From positions 1 to 64,000 of the forward strand of contig JAEHOE010000043.1 of the NCBI GenBank assembly GCA_016858145.1: 64,000 bases of DNA, given 5' to 3'. This DNA is from Edaphochlamys debaryana. Lineage: Eukaryota; Chlorophyta; Chlorophyceae; Chlamydomonadales. Numbering within the stretch: position 1 is the first letter of the stretch; the number at the start of each line of letters is the position of its first letter. The notes below the pieces were generated by a model. The model searched no databases. It was given only the letters and a program-made list of their open reading frames with translations, and had not been told where the DNA came from. Positions 43,934 to 57,800 of the stretch are shown in pieces. The position numbers and the translations under genes were made by a program.

Positions 43934-45179
43934 CGTGCTGGCGAGGCGCTGCGCCTGCCTCTATATGGCTACAATGATGAAGAGGCACCCGTCAAGAACA
44001 GCGCGGAAGCGATTGGCTTTGTTAGGAGCTGAAGTCTTGTGTCGGCAGTGGGTCGGGTGTCGTGGCGCAGCGAGACCGCTCGACGCGCACAAGAATGGGC
44101 AAGCCAAGTGCCCAATACTTGTATATACTAGCTGAGTGGAGTCACCGGGATAATGCAGGCGGACCCATGCGAGCGACCCATGGAGCCTGGGGTCCCCAGG
44201 TCCCCTTCCCAAGGGCGGGCTTCACCAGGCCTCGACCCTTCCCCACTTGCGTTGAGGTTTGGGGCTCAGCCCTTTTCCATGTCCTGAGGAGGACACACAC
44301 CCTTGTTACGCCTGCACAGAGCTGGTCTCCAAGACTCCCCCACCAGAAATACCCGCCGAAGCCTATTCGCTTCCTACTGCATGCTTCAATTGTTGCCATG
44401 CCCTGGGCAACTGGTTCCCCGGGCCGTGCCCTTGCGCACTCGCTTGCCTGGCACCCGTGTTCTTAACCCGCCGTAGCCGAACATCACACCCGGACGCAGC
44501 GCCGAGGGCCGCCGAACACCTGAGCCTTGTCCGAATAGTTTACAGTGACACCGCTGGTACCAGCCTGCCAGTTATGCCAGATCTGCCTGGCGTGTTCCTC
44601 CCTGCACCGACCATGTGTCTCTGCTTCTTCACTGTGCTAGCTCCCCAGCTGTGCACCGACAGACCTCGGTTGAGGCAAACTGAATCGACATGCCGGGACA
44701 CTCACTCAAGCACAGCCCCAACACTACAATCTCGTTGATGGCTCACGTCGCCTGGCGACATCATGCGCACGCCGCCTGACTCACAACAGTTACTCACGTT
44801 GCAGGCACTGCGCCGGTCCCAGGCGCACGTCCCCTTCAAGCGCTTAGCACAGAGATGACCCAAACCCATGCCCGCCATATGCAAGGGCCCACACACAGAC
44901 CTCTACAGCTATCGCCTTCCTGCCCTCCTAATCTGCACGCCAAGTGCAGCATGGGTTCTGGTCATGAGCTCGGAGCTTCTTGCACAGGGCTCGCCAGCGT
45001 CGACGCCTTTCGCTCCGGACTGCAGTTATCCGTGTCGTCATCGACAGCCCAACCAGTTCTACGCAAGCAGGCCTCACTGTCCTATCGTGCACAGGACCAC
45101 AAGCCTTGCCCCCAGCGCATGTAATCTCCGCTTACCGTAACTGCTAGCTCTATCTCGCCTCCACCCCAGGCTGCGCCTC
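43934..45179. other. Intergenic: EF-Tu promoter side, transporter 3' side
   Basis: It holds hairpin element D. A TTACA at 44540-44544 (TGTAA on minus) could serve the transporter transcript. No gene seen. Confidence 0.45.
44256..44292. repeat. Hairpin element copy D (GGGCTCAGCCC family)
   Basis: GGTTTGGGGCTCAGCCCTTTTCC is followed by TGTCCTGAGGA, as in copy A at 31974. Confidence 0.6.
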
Positions 45180-46614
45180 CTACTTGGCCGCGCTGATTTG
45201 CAGGGCCGCAGCCGCCCCAGCGCCGTCGCTTGGCTGCGGGTTGGAGCCCAGGAGCGCTGCGTTGTCCCCAGGCTCCGGGTTGTCCACCATGCCTAGGTGC
45301 ACCTCCGAGGTCGCAGGTGCATCGGTGCCGTCGGCACCAGACCCTATCCCGTTGGCAGCTGGCTCCACCAGTGACGGCGCATCCGGGTCCAGTTTTGCCA
45401 GCTCCGCCAGCTGGTCTGCGTACTTGTCCTGCAGCGCCTGGCCCTTCTCGTACTTGCTGGCCCAGCCGTTGGCCAGGAAGGCGTCGATGAAGACCTGCAT
45501 GACGTAGAAGACGATGCAGGGGATGGCCACCAGACCCAGATCGCCGAGGCCCTGGCTCTGGCCCTCCTGCTCAGCTGGCGTCTCATGGGACATCTCATCC
45601 TTGGTGGGCCCGCCTGGCAGATAGCTGATGATGACCGCAGCTGTGGGCAGAGACTTTTGGGAGCACATGATAATGAAGGCCTTGCGCTCAGAGTCCTGCA
45701 TCCGCAACTTGAGGAAGGGAGCGATCCAGGCAATGACCATGGCGATGACCAGGAAGAAGAAGTGTTGGCCGATGGCACCCATGATAGCGAAGAGGATATC
45801 GTAAAACTTCTGCTTGAGGAGCTCGTGGCGGGAGTGGCTGAGCGTCTGCCAGACAATCATGACGATCTGGAACTGGTTGATGAGGTACAGGGGCACCTTG
45901 TACTTCTTGGCAAACTTCAGGGCCGGGGTCCACAGCTCCCGAACACCCTTGCCCACAATAAGGGGGATGATGATGGACACGCCCAGCTTGATAACCAGGT
46001 CAGCAGCGTTGACCTTGATGTTCTTGATGGCTGAGGCGAGAATCATGGTCACGACGAGGGGGGAGATGAAGATGCCGATGATATTGGTGGCCACGGTCAT
46101 GAGGAGGGCGAGGGCGGCGTTCCCGTACCCCTGGATAACCAGGGACACGCCAGACGACAGGGACGTCGGCACGCAGGCAAAGATGGCCAGGCCGTATCCG
46201 AACTCCATGGGCTTGAAGTCCATGTTGATAAAGATGAAGCCGGTGAGGCCGGTGACGAAGAGGATGGTCACGATGGCCAGGAGCAGAACCTTGTAGCCCT
46301 TCATGGCCGCTTTAAGCTCCGACGTCTCCAGCGTGATGCCGAAGATGAAGAAGATAAGCGCCATGTTGATTGTTGTAATAATTTTCCATCCGTTGACCTG
46401 GAAGAAGCATCGCCGGCGAAAGCCTCCCGTTACCCGGCTGCATCACAAGTACGCTAAAGCGCACCAGCAAAGTCGGGGGACCCACCTTGAGGCTGTAAAG
46501 CGCGTCGCCCGGCGCCGGGAAGAGCAGCGCAAGAACCACCGCAAAGCAGAACCCGAGCGGCAGGAACTGCTTGACGATGAACTTCTTGATGGGATTCCCC
46601 GCCACCTCCACCAT
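45180..46614 (-). CDS. SBF-like membrane transporter (SLC10A7/BASS4-like)
   Basis: A predicted polytopic transporter of the bile-acid:sodium symporter superfamily, SBF-like branch. Two exons (46614-46486 and 46397-45180) give 448 residues. About ten hydrophobic helices run from residue 12 to about 350. Family-type elements are FIFGITLETSEL after helix 2, CVPTSLSSGVSL at 118-129 (the Pro/Ser-rich substrate/ion-site loop), ISPLVV, the NQFQIVMIVWQTLS helix and the late CSQKSLPTA motif. The C-terminal 90 residues are hydrophilic, Ala/Asp/Pro-rich and probably disordered. A cytosolic loop (GGPTKDEMSHETPAEQ) is longer than in animal SLC10A7. Substrate unknown; plant relatives are placed in the plastid envelope, but the N-terminus here has no obvious transit peptide. 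Confidence 0.9.
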
Positions 46615-48875
46615 TTCTGCTGTGGCTGCCTACAGTCGGCGACGAGCGCGAGACGAGGATTGCGGACTTGATTCTGAGTTGCCCTCCCTACGTAGCTAAG
46701 CCGGAGGCGTGGCCCGGCACCGTCCACAAGACTCTAGCTATCTTGCCCACAACAGGGGGCTACAACGCAGAGCTACGCATGCCCAGAGACGTCTGAAGGG
46801 CTTGATTGAAGTTCTTGTCCAACCAGTTAGCTATTGGCGGCCACGCAACTAGCACATAAGGGCTGACTGGTCACAGCGCGTATGTGCAGGTAAGTATGGA
46901 GGGCCCGGGAGGGTGGAAGGCGAAGGTCGGTGCATGCATGCAGTCATCCGGAGCCAAAGCGCCGGAGTGCCCGCGCCAGGCTCAAACCCACCTGAACTTA
47001 TCAGAGACGTGAAGGCAGCTTTGACTGCTTGGAGCAGGCCACAGCTGCTCTTGACGCAGGGTCATCGCCGGCCGCTGCGACACATGGCGTGCATGCACCG
47101 AGGCCAACCGGCTCGACCAAAGCCTTGGCAACACTGATTATTGCTGTGACATAGAGGAAACACAGAGTATGCTAAAGCGACTAGAAGCTCCCGGAGCCGC
47201 CGACCGCGCGTGGCGTTGCACCCGGGGTGTCATACCCGCTGTTTCCTCCGGGGCGTGGCCACGGCCACGGCCTTTAAACTCTCAGCAACAACGACAACAA
47301 ACTCTACACCCCAAATTGGGGCACACCGTTTCGTGTATTGGCGCTTTGGGGCAGGGTGAGGAGCTGAGGGCAAATGTTGACGGACACGTGCGCACGTGGC
47401 TATACGGCAGCTTGCATGTCAGCCTACACGCTCGGCAGTACATGGGGCTGTGTGCCCCGGCTGATGGTGCAGTGTCTTGTTGCCAACGCTCAGGGCCCCA
47501 GACCCTGCCAGGCATTACCACGCCGGCCCGCCGCGATGGAAAGCGGCCCTCACACATCTCTTGCACCGCACTGGCCTTCCACACTAAAGAGCAGGCTCTC
47601 TTCTTCCCTGGCGGCAGGCTCTGGTGCAACGCCGCCCCCTCGGCGGCCCTCTCGGCCAGCCACTCAGCCAGGCGTCCTGGGACTGTGAGGCTTGACTGTC
47701 GGATGGGCTGGCAGGGCTGAGCCCCCCACGCGGGGATTACTTTGTCCGGGTAGGAGTGACGGCGCAGAGTTTGGTTGCACCTGCTGTGTTTCTGGGGTGT
47801 ACATGCATGGTAGTGTTCGGGGCTGGGTTGGCGTCGAGCCGAGGCGCCCCCTCGGTGGGGCCGTCAGGGGCCGTGCCCGCTGTTGCCCCGTGCACGCGGC
47901 CATACGTGCCATTACAGTGCGGCGGCCTAATGGTTCGTGGCAATGTGATATGGGTGCCACCAGGACTCAGTCAGATGCCAGGCAGCTGGCCCGTGTCTTG
48001 CGTGAGATCTTGGAGAGGCGATTTGGGCCCCACTCATCCTAGCTTTATTCGTTCCTGCTTTACGGACACGCGTCCCTTTGGCGAGGTTGGCCCCGGCCCG
48101 TATGGGAGTTCACGGCTGATGCCCTTGACCACAACACAGCCCCTATGGGTCGAAGACATCAACGAAGCGTAGCGCTTGGTTGAGGGTCAAGCCATGTGGG
48201 TCAAGCCATGTGCAGCTATCCCGCGACAATTGGTCTGGGGCCCCAGCCGGTGAACAATGAACGCGCTGAGAAGTGACGGGGAGGGCATCAAGGGGCGCAT
48301 CTAGGCCAGCAAGCGTCGGCCTGTCTCGTAGCTTGCCATTAGCACGACCGATAGATTAATTCTGACGTCCTGGCGGGCTGGGGGCGAGGGGTGCTGGGGG
48401 GCGGGATGCATGGGGCGAGTAGGGAAACCACTACCCCTGGTCATTACGGGTTAGACCCAGATCAGATTGTCCAGAAGTCTCTGATGAGGCGGCCCTCCAT
48501 GCCAGGCGCCCCCACCCCTGCATGGCGCAGGCCCTTCCAGCCAACATACTACTTGCATTGATCATCCCGTAAGGCTTGCAGCTCTCGTGAGTTACTTTGC
48601 ACGCCCGCCCAGAAGCCTCAGGCCTATCAGTAGCTGAGGCGCTACAATAAAGCAAGCCTTTCCAGCCTGTGCCATAAACCCAGGAACGCTGAGATAACCG
48701 CAGCGCAACCTTCCCAGCGGAGGCCGACTTGCCACCGTCGATCATAACCTCCTGCCCTGCCTCAGTCATATGGGGACCGGCTCCTCACAAGAACTCACAG
48801 CTATAGCGATCCTGCAGCCGGCCAGCGCCGGACCACTCCCGCAATTTACTCTCCCAACGAACCTCTCTCTACGCT
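46615..48875. other. Intergenic, no gene seen
   Basis: Promoter side of the transporter and 3' side of the kinase gene. Several medium-length open frames (for example 47756-48172 plus) have no recognisable motif or splice-consistent structure. A phrase similar to 38540 (TTTGGCGAGGT.GG) recurs at 48076. Confidence 0.45.
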
Positions 48876-51800
48876 TCACGCCCCCAACTCCTCCACCCTT
48901 ACGGACGGCGCTGCGCCTGCCCCCGCGTCCCTCGACGCAAGCACCATGTCCTGCACTTGCAGCACCCACTGCTCGCTGTCCGGGCAGGGGCCCGGCACGC
49001 GCAGCAGGGGCTCCGCGGGGAGCTGGCACAGGGCCCACAGCAGCAGCCCCAGCGGGTCCCGGGGCGCCTCGCGGGGAACCCCTGCCTCACCACCCAGCAG
49101 GGCAGCACCGCTGTCCAGGGTCGTCATGCCGCCCACCCGCACCGCAGCCGCCAGGTCCGAGCCGGTCTCGGATGGCACCGCCGTGCCGGGGCCGCCCGGG
49201 CGGGACCCACGCACGGTGGGGGCAGGAGCGCCCCTCCGCTGTTGGCGGAGTGCCGCCTCCAGCTCATCGCTCTCCTCGGTCATTCCGCTCAGCTGCAAGG
49301 TCGGGAATGGGTAGGGGAGCACGGGTGTACCGTATGTCCAGGGCCCAGTCCCCCACGATTTCGGTCACGAAACATGTGGGAGCCCCCAGGACAGCCTCAG
49401 GTACATACCAGTGCCTTTCGCGACGCGCGGGCAGTGCAAGGACCGCCCACGAAGTCCAGACAGACCCCACCGCCCCCGCCCAAGGAAGCGCGACAGTATA
49501 CAAGGCCCCGCACTCCACCCTACCCACCATGCTGCCCGAACGCTCCGGCGGGCCGTGCGCGGGCGCCAGCAGCTGCCGCAGCCGCTCCACCACATCGCCG
49601 AAGCTGGGGCGGGAGTGCGGGTCCTGCGGATGGCCGGGGCGCCAGAGCGGGGAGAAACAGGCCAGGCGGGCTTGATGTCAGGCAACGCCAGGACGCTGGA
49701 CGTGTAGTCGTCACGGGCTGCGCACATTGCCCCCAGCACGAAGGCTCAGGATGAGGGCGGGGCGGGCTCAGGGCGCACAAGCACTGAAGCAGCACTGACG
49801 GTCTGCACTCCCGGGCCCCTGCACCCGCGCCCTGCACTCCCCCACCCTCCGCCCCATCCCCGTTCCCCACCGTGTGCCAGCAGTCGCAGGCGAGCGACAC
49901 CAGCTCCGGGGGGCTGCCCTCGGGCCAGGGCGGCCGCTCGCCGCCCGCACACACCGCCTCGACCACCTCGTGCGGGGCCATGCCGCGGTAGGGGGACTCC
50001 TGCGAGCGGCGGGGGGCGGGGCGGGGGCTCAGGGGCACAGGGGGCGCGTGCTGGGGCCCAAGGCGTATGCAGCCATACGGAGCCAGGGGCTCGCAGCCGC
50101 CATGGCCGCACCCCAGGCGGGTGAAGCACGGGGCCGGCAAGGCAAGGCACGGCCTTGCCTGTCTCCCGCAGCGGAGGCGCTGCGGCTGGTTCTGCTAGTA
50201 CTACTGCGCTCAGGAGCCGGCTCCCCCCCCGCTCGCCCAAGCGCCTCACCCCCGTGTGCAGTTCCCACAGCACCACGCCGAAGCTAAACACGTCCGTGGC
50301 CAGGCTGAACACCGTGTCGCGCATGGCCTGGGGGGCGGTAGGGGGAGCGGGTGTTTGAATCTGATAAGCGGGAGAGGGGGAGTGGGGTGGGGTGGGGTAC
50401 AGGGGGTGGGATTAGGATGTTTTCAGAGCTGGGCGGCGGGATGACGTCACCTGCACCAGAGACGCGGAGCCTGTGAACAGGGCCGGGGGTCGGGGTCGAG
50501 AGCCGCTGGTGCGGAGCGACGCACGAGCCACCGGCCCTGCCCCTGCCCTACTCCTCCTCCCCCCCCGCACCTCTGGCGGCATGTGCGACACGGTGCCGTG
50601 GATGCCCTGGCGCAGCTCGTCCTCCCCGGGCGCCAGCACCATGGCCAGACCGAAGTCCGCGATCTGCGGTTGGGCGGCGGTGGGGCAGGGGCGGTGGTGT
50701 AAAAGGCCGGGAGTTGGCCAGGAAGCAACGGGGCAGGGGCTGAGCGGAGGGCGCCCGGGGTGCAGGCGTGCAGCTCCATGCCAGCCTGGGGCCCCACGGG
50801 CGCTGCCGCCGCACCCCTTCACCCCATGCCCCCCCACCTTGGCCACGAAGCCGTGCGGGCGCTCCGCACTGGGCTCCACGCGGGACAGCAGCACGTTCTC
50901 GGCCTGGGGGGGTGGGGGGGGGGCCCGGGGCGGGAGGGATAGGCAAAGGACCTTCACTCCAGAACGTGTGGGGTGTGTGTGTGTGTGTAGTTGCACAGGA
51001 GGGGGGTCAGGACTCAGGTGCAGGGTTTAGCCATGTGGGTTGGCCGTGTGGGTTTGGGCATGTGGGTTGGCCATGTGGGTTTGGGCATGTGGGTCGGCCA
51101 GGTGTGCGCACTATGGGGCCGCTGGGGTTGGCCTTCCAGCCTGCCCTGCCCATCCCCACTACGAGATAGCTCGCCCACAAGCCGCTGCCCCTGATTCCGC
51201 CTGTAAGCCGAGCCCCGCTCCCCCACCTTGAGGTCGGCGTGGATCACCCTCAGCGCCGCCATGTGCTTCATGCCGTGCGCAATGTCCAGAGCCACCCGCA
51301 GCACCAGCGGCAGCGCCTCGGCGCTGGGGCTGGGGGGAGGCGGGAGGGGTGGCAACAGCGGGGCAGCACGGGGGGGGGGGGGGGCAAGGTTGAGGAGTGG
51401 ACCGGGAGGCACCACCCCCGACCCTGCAGGACTGCCTCAGCCGCGCCTTCAAAACCGACTCGGCCGTTTACGATTATCCCGGCCGCAAGGTCCCGGCCGT
51501 CTTCCGCCGCCACCCGCGGCCCGGCTCCAAGACCCCGCCCCCCTCACCCCGTGAGCCCGTGGCGGCGCTTGCTGATGGCGTCCCGCAGCGTGCCCAGCTC
51601 GCACAGCTCCTGCACCATGACCGTCATCCAGCGCTGCCGCCCGCCGCGGCTGCTGGAGCCGCCCAGCCCCCCACCGCCGCGGCCCAGCTTGGCGGCCAGG
51701 CGGCCCGGCTGCAGCGCGCCCGTGCAGGCGTCGTAGGTGGTGACGATGTTGGGGTGCAGCAGCAGGCGCGACACGCACGCCTCCACGCGCGCCAGGCGGC

Positions 51801-54800
51801 CGCGCTCCTTCTCCTTGCCCAGCACGCCCGTGCCGTGCTCAATCAGCTTGACCACCACCTGGGGGGGTGGGGGGCGAGGGGCGGGGGCGGGCGGGGGTAT
51901 TTTTTCGAGCGGGAAACGAGCGGGCGGGGGATGAGGGCGTGGGCGGGTCATTGGGAGGAACTGTGGGATTGAGGAGCGCATATGCATGCGGCACAAGGCC
52001 AGAGGAAGGGACAGGCGTCAAGGGGGTACTGCTACCGGACGTGCTGTCGACGGCAGATGCAAGGCCTCCTCCAATTTCCAGAGCGTATCGTGAAGGCTGT
52101 TGTGGTAACGCTGCGCCTATCGTGCCTGCGCGCTGCCGCGGGACCCCAGCGTCGTGGGCCGTGCCTTTTTTGTGCCCGCCCCGCCCTCTTCAACCTCCCC
52201 TCCCACCCACAGGCCCACCTTGGTATCGTACAGTCTGCCGTGGTACACCATACCCATGGAGCCAAACCCCAGCACGCGGTCGATCACCACCTGGGGGGCG
52301 GGTAGGCAGAGGCGAGCAGTTGTGGGGCAGCGAGCACCTTCCACACACACGCACTTGCTGGGCCTTCTCTGGATGCGGTCACGGCTTACCTCGCCAGCCA
52401 CCCCCGCCCGCCCCTTCCCCCACCTCATCCAGCAGCACCGCCCGGTCGTCCTGCAGCCGCCGGTTGGCCATGACCGCCTCCTCCACCTCCGCCTCCACGC
52501 TGTCGCCGCCGCCGCCGCCCATGCCGCGACCGCCACCAGCCGGGCCGCCCAGCTTGGACTGCGCGCGTGCCCCCCCGCGGCCGCCCATGCCGCCGCCTCC
52601 CGCGGAGAAGGCCGCGCCGCTGTTGACCCTCAGCACCACGCTGCGCGCGGGGCCCGCGGTGGAGGCGCCGGCGCCGGCCCACCCAGCCGCCGCCGCCAGG
52701 ACGGACGGGCTGGGCGAGGGCAAGGCGCTGAGGCCGGAGCGCGTGCTGCCGCTGCCAACGGCGGCAGCAGCCGCCGCTGCAGCGTTTGCAGTCATGGCGG
52801 CGGCGGCAGCGGCGGCTGCCGCCGCTACAGCTGGGTCGTCGTGCGCGAGCGCCTCCGAGTGGTTTGCGCTGCTGTCGCCCACGCTCAGGCCTCCCGCAGT
52901 GGTGGTGGTCGACGGCTGGCGGCTGATACCGCGCGCTGCCGTGGGCCCAGCCAGGCCCAGGCCTGCAGTGGCAGCCGCCACGACGGCGGCGGCGGCGTCG
53001 CCTGCGCCGCTGTACGGCATCACGGGCACGGCAAGCCGCGGCGCCACCCGGGCCCTCGACGCAGCCGCGTCCTGGGGACCCCCGGGCGCGCATCCGCCGC
53101 CAACACCCAGGCCCACGCCGCCGCCAGCGCCGATGAGCTCAAGCGCCTGGCCCTCTGCGCCCCCAGCGCCCGGCCCGGCGCCCGCCTGCGTGGCCGCAGC
53201 CCCCGCGAGAGGCGCGGCGCCGCCCGGCTCGGACTCCCCCAGGGGGTCGAGCGGGCCCGACTGGCTGGGCGAGGGGCTGGCCAGCGCCATTGCCAGAGCC
53301 AGAGAGTTGGCCCCCGGCGGCGCGGCGCTCTCCCAGTGGCGGGTGTGGTGGTGCAGGTTGACGGCAGACAGGGGCGCGGGCGAGGCCCCGGGGTGGTGCG
53401 CGGGGTCGGGGTGGCGCTCGCTGCCGCTGGGGTGGCGCTGCGGCTCGGGGACCACAGGGGCGGCGAGGGGGGGCACGGGGATGTCGTCCTCCTCGTCCTC
53501 CGCCGCCCCCGCCCCTGCGTCTAGGGGCGAGTCGTGGAGCCCGCAAGCCTCGGGAGGTGCCACGAAGGGCGAGGGCGGGCCGTGGGCTGGAGCAGGGGCG
53601 GGGGCGGGGGCGGCTGCCGCTGCTGCCGCGGGCAGCGGCGAGGGCGGCACGATGGGCGCTGCGAAGCGGAAGCTGGGCGTCTTGCCGGGGGCGCCCGGGC
53701 CCACGCGGCTGCGCACGCGCTTGAGCGGGTCCAGGCGGGCCACGGCCGGGGCCCCCGCCAGCGCCTCCAGCAGCTCTGCGTCGCTGTCGCTGCTGCCCGC
53801 CTCGTCGCCGCCCTCCTCGCCGCCCACGGAGCCGCCGCGACTGCCGTTAGCCGAGCCGCCTGCGCCCCCGCCCCCGCCGCCGCTCGTCCGGCGGCGGCCC
53901 GTCATGGAGGCGCTGAAGCCCGCCGCGATGCTCGGCATCTCCGCGCCCGCACTCGACGCCACCTCCGCCCCTGACGCCTGCCGGCCGCCCTCGCCGGCGC
54001 CCTCCACCAGGCCCCGCACGCTGCTCACACTGGCCATGGCGCAGCAGCTGTCGCCGCCGCCGACGTTGCTGATGCCGTTGAGGCTGGACGCGCCCCCGCC
54101 GTTGGCGCTGGGGCCGTTGACGGCAGGCTCGTCTCCTCCACCTCCTCCTCGCGAGCTGCCGGCCGGTGCAGGCCGCACGGCGAGGCCCGGCCCCGCCGCC
54201 GCCCACACGGGGGGCCGCAGCGGCGAGCCGGCGGAGAGGGAGCTGCCCACAGAGGTCCGGGCGGCCGCGTTGCCCTCCTGCGAGGGCGTGGAGCCGATCG
54301 ACGCAGCAGCGCGACCGGCGGCGCTGTGGTCCGCTTCCGCCAGGCCCTCCGCCAGGCCCTCCGCAAGGCCCTCCGCAAGGCCTTCTGGCACTCCGCCACC
54401 AGCCCCATCCAGGGACTCAAACGGCCGCCGCCCTCCACCCGCGCTCGATTCCCGGCGCGAGGGGCCGCCGGGCGACGCCGTGGCGAGGCTGCGGCGCGGC
54501 GTGCGCATGCCCCCCGCGAAGGACAACTCCGAGGCGGAGCGGCCGGCGGAGCGGCGGGGCGGGGAGGAGGCGGAGGCCCCGCCGGCCCAGGCAGCGCCGG
54601 CCGCTTCACCGCCCGCCAGCTGCGCCGCCGAGGCCGCCCGCGGCACCCCTCCGGCCGCCAGCAGCCTCGCGAGGCCCCGACTGGGCGGTGCGCCCACGCC
54701 GCTGGCGCTGGCGCCCCGCGGCGGGGTGCCTCCGGGGCTGGCGCCCGACCTGCGGCTGCCCCGCGCCTCGGGCCGCCGCGCACCGCCGCCGTCCGCACTG

Positions 54801-57800
54801 GTGCCCCGCCGCAGCGCCCGCGGCACTGCGGACGGCAGGGGCGGCTGCGCCCCGTCGATGGTGTAACCCCTAGGGCCCAGGCCAGGGACGCCAGCCGCGT
54901 GACCACCAGAGCGCTCCGCCAGGGATGAAGAGGGCGGCAGCTCCGCCGCCTCAACCAGCAGCGCTTCCCCGGCGGCTGTGGGTTCCACGTCGCCGCACTC
55001 GACGGCTGGCGTTTGAGGCTGCAGTGGCGCGGCCGGGGCCCCCGAACGGCTGGTGCGGCTGGAGCTGAGGCTGGCGCGTCGGGATCCGCGGGGGGCTCCG
55101 CTGCCGCCGCCGCTGCTGCCCGCCACCGTGAGCGCCGCCGCCGAGGCGCCCTCCGCGACGTCCTCCTCCGCCTCCTCCGCCACCCCCTCCAGCGCCGTGC
55201 GCGAGCCGAGCGAGCCGCCCGAGGAGTTGCGGGGCACGGAGCCGCGCCGCCCGCCGCACGCGCCCTCGCTGCTGTCGCTGGCCTCCTGAGGGGGCGCACG
55301 GGGCAGGGTGCGGCACGGCAACCGGTCATACCTTCGGCAAGGCTTTCGTTGAAGGGAAGGTCACTATCCTGACAACCGCTCTGCAACTGCTCTTCATGCT
55401 CTCCCAACCATGTGCGCCTGCCTTGCCGTGCCCCTGCCCCTTCCTTGATCTGCCCTGCAGCCGACACATCCCGCAGCCCCCCGCCCCCACCTGCTGCAGG
55501 AGCGCGAAACGGCTCTTGGTCCTCGCCACGCGCCGGTATTGTGTCCCAGCAGCGCGCAGTAGCGACCGTTCGCTCAGGCTCTTGCTCAGGCGGACCGTGC
55601 GCTCGTCGCCGGCAGCCGGCGCCGCGGCCCCGGCGCTTGCAGCGCCGCTTCCATCACCACTGCCGTAGGCAGGGACGCGGTGCGTCGAGTCGCCGCGGGC
55701 GGGCCTCCAAGGGCCAGCGGGAGCCGTGCGGGAAAGGCACTGCGGCTGACCGGGAACGCCCGCCGAGGCCGCAGCGGAGGGAGCGGTGCCATTGCCGCTC
55801 GCGCACCTGGGGCTGTGACCCCAGTCAGCGCCTTGGGCAAGGCCGCCAGCGCCGTCCTCACCGCAGGGACCCGCCACCGCCACCGCCTCCACATCCACGC
55901 CCACGCCCAGGCCCGCGCCCTCGCCTGCCCCGGGGCTGGCGCTGCGCCCAACGCCGTTCCCCCAATGCAACTGCTCCACGGAGGATGCGGACGTGCGGGG
56001 AGCAAGCGCGGAGGCGCGTGGTGCTGACGCGCCGAAGGTGGGGTCCGGGCTTCGCCAGTGGGCCTGGCCCCCACCCCCCACAGTGCTCTCAGCGAGGAAC
56101 GCCTGCCAGGCCTGCGGCGGAGGGCGGCACGTTGGGGTGGCGACAGGTGGGCACACTACGGCAACGCAGGCGATGTTTGCAGCGAGCTGCGAGGTCAGCG
56201 CGGCTGTGGGTACAAGAGGGAGACAACGCAAGCGCCGTTCGCGACAGCAAGGCTCCCCGCCCCAAACCTCTTAACGCCCAAGCAGGCTAAGCTCCGCGGG
56301 CTCCCGACCTGGCCGGCTGCCCCCTCCCCACCTGCAGGAGGGCTGCCCTGCGGTGCTCCTGGTGCGTCAGCGGAGGGTCGGGCTGGCACGCGCGGAGGCC
56401 CCCCTCCGTGTTGCTGCCACCGCATCGCGGCCGCTCCTCCCCCGAAACCCCAGGGGCGGTGAGCTGCTCTGCGGAGCGACAGCGCTTCAGCACCCCGGGC
56501 CCCCTCGCCCCGTAGCCACCGTCCAGGGCTGCAGCCGCGGGACCTCCTGCCGCCGCCAGCTCGGGCGACGCGGTCGGTCCGGCCGCGCGGGGTGCAGCAG
56601 CTGCCCCCAGCGCTGGGGAGTGCTGCGGCCCCGCGGCCCAGCCCAGGGTGGCGCTGGAGGCTGCGGAGGCGTGCGACCAGCGCTGGCTGGATGACGTGGT
56701 GCCGCTGGTGGCCGTGCGGCCGCCGGCCTGCTCGCCGCGCCCCGCCCACGCGCCGCCCAGCTGTGCCTCAAACGACAGCTCGCTGCGGACCGACCGCGCA
56801 TCGTCACCGGCCGTGAGGCGCACGGCGCCGCTGCCGGACCCCGACAGCCCGTCGGAGCCCGCCCCTGCACCCCCGCCGCTGGCGTCCAGCGCTGCCCCCG
56901 CGTACACCTCTGCCAGCAGGTCCACTACCGCGAGCACCTGCCCGCCGCCTGGGGCGCCCGAGCCGGCCCCCGAGGCGGCGAGCGGCGAGCCGGACGGCCG
57001 AGGTGGTGGGGGCCGCGCTGCCCCCGGGGAGCCCCTATCACTGCCTGAGGGGCTGACGCGGGCACCTGGCGCCGGCTGGCGTACTTGCAGGCCCCCGCTG
57101 GTGGCTGTCGTCGCCTGTGGACCGGGAGAAAGCTGCGAGCAGCTGCTGGCACGCCGCAGCGCCGTGCTGCACCGGGCGGAGGCTGCTGCTGAGCCGCCGC
57201 CTGCCTCGCCCTCCCGGCCCTCCGAGGCAGCGGCCGCGAGCGGCCCCGCCCCCAGCGGAGTCAGAAACCCAAGAGGCGGCCGTGCTCGATGCAGGTCCAG
57301 GCGCTGCGCGGGACAGTGGCCCTGTCGTCAGCAAGTGTCAGCGCAGGGAGGCGGCAGCAGGTAAGCGTGCGACCCCTAGCAGCCCAAGCTAACGGCCTAG
57401 GCCGGCAGCAGCGCCACCCCCCCAGCCTCTTGCCTAGCTAGCTCTCCGGCCCGTCCACACCACCTACGTACCGGTAAGCGGGCCCTATCGCCCCCGTCTC
57501 GGGGCTCTGTGTGGTCACTGAGCATGCGGTGCGCCCCCGCGAGCCCGTGCGCCAGTCGTGGCACCGCCGTCTCCTCCCCGAGGCTCCCTACGTCCTCGGC
57601 TCCAAGCCCGCGTGCTTGAAGCAGGGGGGTGCTGGCCGTGTCCGTGGGGCGGCTGGTGGCGCTGCTGGTGGAGGCCCTGGGTGCGGCCAGCGCCAACGCC
57701 GGCCCCGACCTAGGCTGGGCGTCCACACTGTACCGCCCAGACCGCCTCACCCCGCGCCTGTGCCGCTCATCTGAGGGCACCTCACGCTTCCCTGGCCCCG

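Noticed and set aside
47756..48172. Plus-strand open frame with signal-like start
   Set aside because: No domain, no splice-consistent continuation and no codon-use distinction from neighbouring non-coding sequence.
50453..50474. Small extra exon (GSASLVQ) in the kinase domain
   Set aside because: It is 20 nt and would break the frame; joining MPPE directly to AMRDTVFSLATDVFSFG gives the exact family spacing.
51867..54866. 999-codon open frame on the plus strand opposite the kinase linker
   Set aside because: It is the complement of a GC-rich coding exon whose splice phases and kinase continuation are on the minus strand; GC-rich third positions keep the opposite strand open.
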